A stretch of DNA of 64,000 nucleotides from Pseudomonas sp. 30_B (lineage in GTDB: Bacteria > Pseudomonadota > Gammaproteobacteria > Pseudomonadales > Pseudomonadaceae). The stretch is from positions 62,001 to 126,000 of the forward strand of contig NZ_JAFGYY010000001.1 in assembly GCF_017491605.1 (NCBI RefSeq). The letters are read 5' to 3'. Both the position numbers and the translations under genes were made by a program. The number at the start of each line of letters is the position of its first letter. Position 1 is the first letter of the stretch. The notes beneath the pieces were generated by a model. That model was not told the origin of the DNA and searched no databases. It saw nothing but the letters and a program-made list of their open reading frames with translations. Positions 58,631 to 64,000 of the stretch are shown piece after piece.

Positions 58631-60055
58631 ATGAAACTGACCATGCCCCGATTCGATCAGGCCCCCGTGCTGGTGGTAGGCGACGTGATGCTCGACCGCT
58701 ACTGGCACGGCGCGACCTCGCGCATCTCGCCCGAGGCGCCGGTGCCCGTGGTGCGGGTCGAGCAGCATGAGGACCGTCCCGGTGGCGCCGCCAACGTCGC
58801 GCTGAACCTCGCCGCCCTCGGCGCCCCGGCTTTCCTGGTTGGCGTCACCGGCGTCGACGAGGCCGCCGACAGCCTGAGCGATAGCCTGCAGGCGGTGGGT
58901 GTGACCACCCGTTTCCAGCGCATCGCCGGCCAGCCGACCATCGTCAAGCTGCGGGTCATGAGCCGCCACCAGCAACTGCTGCGCGTGGACTTTGAAGAAG
59001 CCTTCCGCACCGACGCCGTGGCCCTGTCCGCCGACGTCGAGGCGCTGCTGGACAACGTCCGCGTGCTGGTGCTCTCCGACTACGGCAAGGGCGCGCTGAA
59101 GAACCACCAGCAACTGATCCAGGCTGCCCGCCAGCGCGGCATCCCGGTACTGGCCGATCCCAAGGGCAAGGACTTCGCCATCTACCGTGGCGCCAGCCTG
59201 ATCACCCCGAACCTCTCCGAATTCGAAGCCATCGTCGGTCGCTGCACGGACGAGGCCGACCTGGTCGCCAAGGGCCAGAAGCTGATGACCGAGCTGGAAC
59301 TCGGCGCGCTGCTGGTGACCCGTGGCGAACACGGCATGACCCTGCTGCGCCCCGGCCACAACGCCCTGCACCTGCCGGCTCGCGCTCGCGAGGTGTTCGA
59401 CGTCACCGGCGCTGGCGACACGGTGATTTCCACCCTGGCCGGCGCCATCGCCGCCGGTGAGGACCTGCCGCAGGCCGTGGCCCTGGCCAACCTGGCTGCC
59501 GGCATCGTGGTCGGCAAGCTCGGCACCGCCGCCATCAGCGCTCCGGAACTGCGCCGCGCCGTGCAGCGCGAGCAGGGCTCCGAGCGTGGCGTGCTGAGCC
59601 TCGACCAGCTGCTGCTGGCCATCGAGGACGCCCGCGCCCACGGCGAGAAAATCGTCTTCACCAATGGCTGCTTCGACATCCTCCACGCCGGCCACGTGAC
59701 CTACCTGGAGCAGGCCCGCGCCCAGGGCGACCGCCTGATCGTCGCCATCAACGACGATGCCTCGGTGACCCGCCTGAAAGGCCCCGGCCGCCCGATCAAC
59801 AGCGTCGACCGCCGCATGGCCGTACTGGCTGGCCTCGGCGCGGTGGACTGGGTCGTCAGCTTCGCCGAAGACACCCCCGAGCGCCTGCTCACCGAAGTCC
59901 GCCCGGACGTGCTGGTGAAGGGCGGCGACTATGGTGTCGAGCAGGTGGTTGGCGCCGACATCGTCAGAGCCTACGGTGGCGAAGTCCGCGTGCTGGGTCT
60001 GGTGGAAAACAGCTCCACCACCGCCATCGTCGAGAAGATTCGCCACCAGGGCTGA
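58631..60055 (+). CDS. hldE: Bifunctional heptose-7-phosphate kinase / heptose-1-phosphate adenylyltransferase
   Basis: 474-residue cytosolic enzyme of ADP-heptose synthesis. The N-terminal pfkB-type kinase has [10 protein letters not shown] near residue 56 and [10 protein letters not shown] near residue 257. The C-terminal nucleotidyltransferase has [14 protein letters not shown] near residue 344, the HxGH-type site. It supplies ADP-heptose for WaaC and WaaF. Start 58631 agrees with P. aeruginosa length; an upstream in-frame GTG/ATG region lacks family similarity. Confidence 0.97.
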   Translation: MKLTMPRFDQAPVLVVGDVMLDRYWHGATSRISPEAPVPVVRVEQHEDRPGGAANVALNLAALGAPAFLVGVTGVDEAADSLSDSLQAVGVTTRFQRIAGQPTIVKLRVMSRHQQLLRVDFEEAFRTDAVALSADVEALLDNVRVLVLSDYGKGALKNHQQLIQAARQRGIPVLADPKGKDFAIYRGASLITPNLSEFEAIVGRCTDEADLVAKGQKLMTELELGALLVTRGEHGMTLLRPGHNALHLPARAREVFDVTGAGDTVISTLAGAIAAGEDLPQAVALANLAAGIVVGKLGTAAISAPELRRAVQREQGSERGVLSLDQLLLAIEDARAHGEKIVFTNGCFDILHAGHVTYLEQARAQGDRLIVAINDDASVTRLKGPGRPINSVDRRMAVLAGLGAVDWVVSFAEDTPERLLTEVRPDVLVKGGDYGVEQVVGADIVRAYGGEVRVLGLVENSSTTAIVEKIRHQG

Positions 60056-60094
60056 TTGTCTTTCGTTTCCCTGAATGCGCCGGCCTTGTCGGCA

Positions 60095-60176
60095 TTCGCG
60101 GGCATGGCCCGCTCCTACAGGGTGTGCCTTTGTAGGAGCGGGCCACGCCCGCGATCCGGCCGACAGGCCGGTTCCT
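60095..60176. repeat. REP pair between hldE and acyl-CoA dehydrogenase
   Basis: Inverted pair CGCGGGCATGGCCCGCTCCTAC and GTAGGAGCGGGCCACGCCCGCG followed by CCGGCCGACAGGCCGG, a further stem. Same family as the units at 25.05 and 62.85 kb. Confidence 0.8.
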
Positions 60177-60290
60177 TTCCCCACAAGACACTGACCTCAT
60201 TGCCATATCGCTCCGGCAAAGCGGTCATGGTTCCCCCGCCAATTCCCGGCGCATGATCGATGGCATCCACCCTCCGCGGAGCGAGATGCC

Positions 60291-61574
60291 ATGACCACCG
60301 ACGTGCAGGGCCGCGCCCTGGCCGTGCTGAACCGCGTTGCCCAGGCCGACTGGCCGGATCGCCTGAGGCTGCGCAAACCCTTCGAGAAACTGCTCTACAA
60401 CGGCAGCCGCACCGGCTTCCGGCTGGCCAGCGAGCGCGCCGCCAAGCAACCCAAGACGCCACGCAAGGCCGATCCAGACGGGCTCTTCGACCTGTCCCTG
60501 TCCGACGAGCAGCAGATGCTGGTGGAGATGCTCGAAGGCTTCTCCGCCGAGGTGCTGCGCCCGGCCGCCCATGAGGCCGACGCCAGTGCCAACCTGAGCC
60601 TGGGGCTTTTGGCCCAGGCGCAGGAGCTGGGCCTGACCCATTACGGCGTCAGCGAAGTGCACGGCGGCATGGCCGGCGAACGCACCGTGGTGACCAACGC
60701 GCTGATCGCCGAATCCCTCGCCCGTGGCGACCTGAGCCTGGCCGCTGCGCTGCTGGTGCCGCTGTCGGCGGCCAACTGCATTCGCCGCTGGGCCTCCTCG
60801 GAACAGCAGGCGCGCTGGCTGCCCGCCTTCGTCGGAGAAGAAGCCGCGCCGCTGATCGCCATCGCGGTGAGCGAGCCGCAGTTGCTGGCCGATCCGCTGC
60901 GCCTGTCCACCAAGGCGCGCAAGCGCGGTTCGAGCTACACACTGTCCGGAGAGAAGTGCCTGGTGGTGCGCGGCGTGGATGCGCAGAAATTGATCGTCGC
61001 GGCGGATGCCGGCGACGGCCCGGCGCTATTCCTGGTCGACACCCGCGCCAAGGGCGTGGAAGTGCGTGCCGAACCGGCCATGGGGCTGAAGGCCACTGGC
61101 ACCGCGCGGGTTCGTTTCAAGAGTGTGAAGGTCCCGGTCGAGCAGAAGCTGGCGGCAGAGCGCTTCGACTACCAGGCCTTCCTCGATTACACCGCGCTGG
61201 CCTGGTGCGCGCTGGCGGTGGGTACCGGCCAGGCCGCGCTGGATTACGTGATCACCTATTGCAACGAGCGCGAGGCCTTCGGCGAGCCGATCAGTCATCG
61301 CCAGGGCGTGGCCTTCATGATCGCGGACATCGCCGTCGAACTGGATGCCATGCGCCTGATGGTCTGGCGCGCCTGCGCGCTGGCCGAGCGCGGTCAGGCG
61401 TTCCACCGCGAGGCCTACCTGGCGAAGCTGCTGTGCGCCGAGAGGGCGATGAAGATCGGCACCGACGCGGTGCAACTGCTGGGCGGCCACGGCTTTACCC
61501 AGGAGCACCCGGCCGAGCGCTGGTACCGCGACCTGCGCGCCGTCAGCCTGATGGCTGGCGGGCTGCATCTCTAA
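60291..61574 (+). CDS. Acyl-CoA dehydrogenase
   Basis: 427-residue flavoenzyme with a ~65-residue N-terminal extension before the usual fold. Recognisable are LTHYGVSEVHGGMAGERT in the N-terminal domain, EPQLLADP at the substrate region and QLLGGHGFTQEHPAERWYRD at the C-terminal FAD-contact region. It is paired with a second dehydrogenase 10 bp downstream. P. aeruginosa has the same pair (PA4995/PA4994, from memory). Substrate unknown; tandem ACAD genes can form heteromers. Confidence 0.85.
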   Translation: MTTDVQGRALAVLNRVAQADWPDRLRLRKPFEKLLYNGSRTGFRLASERAAKQPKTPRKADPDGLFDLSLSDEQQMLVEMLEGFSAEVLRPAAHEADASANLSLGLLAQAQELGLTHYGVSEVHGGMAGERTVVTNALIAESLARGDLSLAAALLVPLSAANCIRRWASSEQQARWLPAFVGEEAAPLIAIAVSEPQLLADPLRLSTKARKRGSSYTLSGEKCLVVRGVDAQKLIVAADAGDGPALFLVDTRAKGVEVRAEPAMGLKATGTARVRFKSVKVPVEQKLAAERFDYQAFLDYTALAWCALAVGTGQAALDYVITYCNEREAFGEPISHRQGVAFMIADIAVELDAMRLMVWRACALAERGQAFHREAYLAKLLCAERAMKIGTDAVQLLGGHGFTQEHPAERWYRDLRAVSLMAGGLHL

Positions 61575-61584
61575 GGAGTTTTCC

Positions 61585-62790
61585 ATGTACCTCGAGACGC
61601 CGAAGAAATTCCGCACCTTGCAGAACCAGGCCCGCCAGGTGGCGGAGAACTACCTGCGGCCGATTTCGCGCAAGTACGACAAGGCCGAGCACGCCTATCC
61701 CAAGGAATTGGACTTGCTGGCCGCGCTGCTGGACGGCATGAACGCCGGTTCGCCCGACGCCGTCGGCGCCACTTCGGCCAGCAAGCGCAGGGCCGGCGCG
61801 GAGGAGGGCGTGAAGAACGGCGGCAACCTCTCCGCCTGCCTGGGCGTGATGGAAATGTGCTGGGGCGACACCGGCCTGCTGCTGGCAATGCCGCGCCAGG
61901 GCCTGGGCAATGCCGCCATCGCCGCGGTGGCCAATGAAGAACAGCTCAAGCGCTTCTCCGGTACCTGGGCGGCCATGGCCATCACCGAGCCGGGCTGCGG
62001 CTCGGACTCGGCGGCGATCCGCACCACTGCCACTTGCGATGGCGAACACTATGTGCTCAATGGCGAGAAGATCTTCGTCACCTCGGGCGCCCGCGCCGAT
62101 GCGGTGGTGGTCTGGGCGACCCTGGACAAGAGCTTGGGCCGTGCGGCGATCAAGTCCTTCGTGGTAGAGAAGGGCACGCCGGGCATGACCGTCACCCGCC
62201 TGGAAAAGAAGCTCGGCATCAAGGCTTCGGACACCGCGTCCATCAGCTTCAACGACTGCCGGGTGCCGGCCGCGAACCTGCTGGGCAATGCCGAGATCGA
62301 CGTGCAGAAAGGCTTTGCCGGGGTGATGGAAACTTTCGACAACACCCGCCCGCTGGTGGCTGCCATGGCCATCGGCGTGGCCAAGGCGTCGCTGGATCGC
62401 ACCCGCGAGCTGCTGAAGAAGGCCGGCTGCCACTTCGACTATCGCCAGCCGCTGCTCAGCGCCAGTCATGCCGAGGCCACGCTGTATCGTCTGGAAGCCG
62501 AATGGGAAGCGGCACGCCTGCTGACCCTGAAGGCCGCCTGGATGGCCGACAACCGCCTGCCCAACTCCAAGGAGGCTTCCATCGCCAAGGCCAAGGCCGG
62601 GCGGGTGGCCAACGAGGTGACGCTCAAGTGTGTGGAGCTGGCAGGAGCGCTGGGCTACGGGGAAGAAGAATTGCTGGAGAAGTGGGCGCGGGATTCGAAG
62701 ATCCTCGACATCTTCGAAGGCACCCAGCAGATCCAGTTGCTGATCGTGGCGCGGCGGCTGCTGGGCAAGAGTTCGAGTCAGTTGAAGTGA
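61585..62790 (+). CDS. Acyl-CoA dehydrogenase, second of pair
   Basis: 401-residue enzyme of the same superfamily with clear signatures: MAITEPGCGSDSAAIRT near residue 132 and the C-terminal KILDIFEGTQQIQLLIVARRLL. An RBS (TAAGGAG) lies just upstream. Co-transcribed with the preceding gene (10 bp gap). The pair may act as a heteromer, as in some steroid-degrading ACADs, but the substrate is unknown. Confidence 0.88.
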   Translation: MYLETPKKFRTLQNQARQVAENYLRPISRKYDKAEHAYPKELDLLAALLDGMNAGSPDAVGATSASKRRAGAEEGVKNGGNLSACLGVMEMCWGDTGLLLAMPRQGLGNAAIAAVANEEQLKRFSGTWAAMAITEPGCGSDSAAIRTTATCDGEHYVLNGEKIFVTSGARADAVVVWATLDKSLGRAAIKSFVVEKGTPGMTVTRLEKKLGIKASDTASISFNDCRVPAANLLGNAEIDVQKGFAGVMETFDNTRPLVAAMAIGVAKASLDRTRELLKKAGCHFDYRQPLLSASHAEATLYRLEAEWEAARLLTLKAAWMADNRLPNSKEASIAKAKAGRVANEVTLKCVELAGALGYGEEELLEKWARDSKILDIFEGTQQIQLLIVARRLLGKSSSQLK

Positions 62791-62807
62791 GCGGTCTTAG
62801 ACCGCTC
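62789..62807. terminator. Hairpin after acyl-CoA dehydrogenase pair
   Basis: GAGCGGTC and GACCGCTC with a 3-bp loop, starting within the stop codon of the second dehydrogenase and directly followed by REP elements. No T tract. Confidence 0.5.
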
Positions 62808-62892
62808 ATCGCGGGCGTGGCCCGCTCCTACGGGTGAGACCGGTTTTGTAGGAGCGGGCCATGCCCGCGAACCGGCCGTCAGGCCGGCGGGC
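62808..62892. repeat. REP pair at 62.8 kb
   Basis: CATCGCGGGCGTGGCCCGCTCCTAC and the inverted GTAGGAGCGGGCCATGCCCGCGAACCGGCC, then CCGTCAGGCCGG. The second copy matches the known Pseudomonas 35-bp REP layout. It lies between convergent genes. Confidence 0.8.
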
Positions 62893-62906
62893 TCACGTCG
62901 GTGGAG

Positions 62907-63818
62907 TCAGGCCGTGCGCCGCCCGCTGCCGGCATTGCCGGCGGCGGGCGGCCACTGCTCCATCCAGTCGCGGAAACGGACGCGCTCCTCGCGCACCAGC
63001 CAGCCGTCCTGGGCGGCGAAACTTTCCGACAGCCACAGCCCACGAGTGCCGGCCTTGCACAGCTCACCCTTGCTCAGGGTGTAGAGCTCGCCGGTCGGCT
63101 GGCCATGCTCCAGCGGCAGCAGGTAGAGGTCCGGGCGGCGGCGGTCCAGGCGGGCCACCAGCGGGCCGCTTTCGAGCTTCTCATCGACGTGGAACAGGCT
63201 GACGTCACGGGCGTCCCGGGGCAGCTCCATGCGCAGGTCATAGACCAGCTGCAGCGAGGCGGTCGGCAGATGCACATAGGCCTGCGGGCGCTCCAGCAGG
63301 CGCAGGGCGCCGGCCTGCACCGGGCGCGAGGCGCCGGACAGCGGGGTCAGGGAGAAGTGGCTGTCTTCGCGGTAGTGCAGGGTGCCTTCATAGGGCGTTG
63401 GCAGCCAGGTGTCGCCGAAGCGCCCGCCGAGCCAGCCGTCGGCGGTCTCCACCAGGCATTCCTCGGCCACTTCCTGGATCGCGGTGAGCAGCGGCAGGTT
63501 CAGCTCATGGGCCGGCACATAGCCGGAAATCAGCTTGAGCACGGTGTCGCCGCGGTCCAGACGGCGCTGGCGCACCAGCAGCCAGTGGTCGCGGCCCTGG
63601 AAGTTCAGGGTCAGGCGCACCGAGACGCCGAGGTTGGCGAGCTCGGCGACGAAGTGTTCGTTGTCGCCGATCTGGATGGCACGGCGGCGCTCCAGCACCT
63701 GGGCGAAGTTCAGGGGCTTGCCCAGAGTCTGGTAGGTGAGCCCGTCCTTGCCGGCTTCCACCAGCAGGGGCAGGGTCTTGAAGGCGGTCGGGTCCTTGCG
63801 GGCGAGCGTACGGGGCAT
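62907..63818 (-). CDS. Conserved Pseudomonas protein with Nudix-like degenerate motif
   Basis: 303 residues, soluble, without signal or membrane segment. Function unknown. A stretch G-x5-E-x9-QEVAEECLV near residue 108-132 resembles a Nudix box (G-x5-E-x7-REUxEExGU) with two extra residues and Arg changed to Gln. Similar proteins are, I believe, sometimes annotated as metal ABC transporter ATPase, but no Walker motif is present. The start is set at 63818 by GAAGGAG 7 nt upstream; the in-frame extension to 63971 crosses noncoding-looking sequence. Confidence 0.75.
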   Translation of the reverse strand: MPRTLARKDPTAFKTLPLLVEAGKDGLTYQTLGKPLNFAQVLERRRAIQIGDNEHFVAELANLGVSVRLTLNFQGRDHWLLVRQRRLDRGDTVLKLISGYVPAHELNLPLLTAIQEVAEECLVETADGWLGGRFGDTWLPTPYEGTLHYREDSHFSLTPLSGASRPVQAGALRLLERPQAYVHLPTASLQLVYDLRMELPRDARDVSLFHVDEKLESGPLVARLDRRRPDLYLLPLEHGQPTGELYTLSKGELCKAGTRGLWLSESFAAQDGWLVREERVRFRDWMEQWPPAAGNAGSGRRTA

Positions 63819-64000
63819 GTGGGCTCCTTCTCGTACAGGGCGCCGGGTTGCGCCGCGCGTGCCTGGCAAGGCCGCACCGACAGCAACACTGACCGTCTGC
63901 GGGGACGGTCCGGCCGATCGATTTCGGGGGTCGCTATAGTCCAGACAGCCTGGCACCGATCCTGGCGCCATCGAAAATCCAGAGGATTTCCGAGATTTTC
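63819..64000. other. Upstream region at window end
   Basis: The last 182 bp form the leader and promoter area of the conserved gene. No further complete gene or clear motif is seen before the window edge. Confidence 0.4.

Overview
The window is a chromosomal stretch of a high-GC Pseudomonas. The gene order gltB-gltD-hemE ... metY-selO-mscK-nhaP2 ... rlmJ-msrA-dipA-aceF-aceE-glnE-waaFCGP-wap genes-waaL-msbA ... hldE follows, from memory, the PA5036-PA4992 segment of P. aeruginosa PAO1. Differences from PAO1 (no ilvE between glnE and waaF, an extra four-gene cassette in the LPS locus, mig-14 and dnpA displaced) suggest a relative of P. aeruginosa (nitroreducens/citronellolis-like) rather than P. 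aeruginosa itself. No rRNA, tRNA, CRISPR, prophage or insertion sequence was seen.
Layout. 1-6.1 kb: glutamate synthase subunits (gltB cut by the window edge) and hemE. 6.2-16 kb: a GabP-type permease, a YnfM-type exporter divergent from a LysR regulator, an orphan ParA ATPase, a tandem universal stress protein, a thioesterase-like protein, thioredoxin 2, metY behind a structured leader, and the AMPylase SelO. 16-25.8 kb: an MscK-type channel, a K+/H+ antiporter, an unknown anchored protein, an acyl-CoA dehydrogenase, RlmJ and MsrA. 25.8-36.3 kb: the c-di-GMP phosphodiesterase DipA, pyruvate dehydrogenase E2 and E1, and divergent glnE, with two GntR-type operator-like palindromes between aceE and glnE.
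36.6-53.5 kb is one long tightly coupled transcription unit for LPS core assembly: waaF, waaC, waaG, waaP, wapP, a kinase-fold protein lacking the catalytic Asp, the double-kinase wapQ, wapO, wapH, a four-gene cassette, ssg, wapR, waaL. The cassette (46503-50419) encodes an HMGL-like aldolase fused to a DUF115/GT42-like domain, a KdsB-like CMP-sugar synthetase, an HAD phosphatase and a second DUF115/GT42-like protein. Together these look like a complete route to make, activate and transfer a 3-deoxy-2-ulosonic acid to the LPS core. I know of no characterised pathway of this composition; it is the strongest candidate here for an undescribed system.
53.5-60 kb: a further kinase-like protein lacking the catalytic Asp, msbA, mig-14, dnpA and hldE, all linked to LPS or envelope. 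60.3-63.8 kb: two acyl-CoA dehydrogenases and a conserved protein with a degenerate Nudix-like motif. REP-type palindromes of three stem families lie in several intergenic gaps but none lies inside the LPS operon.
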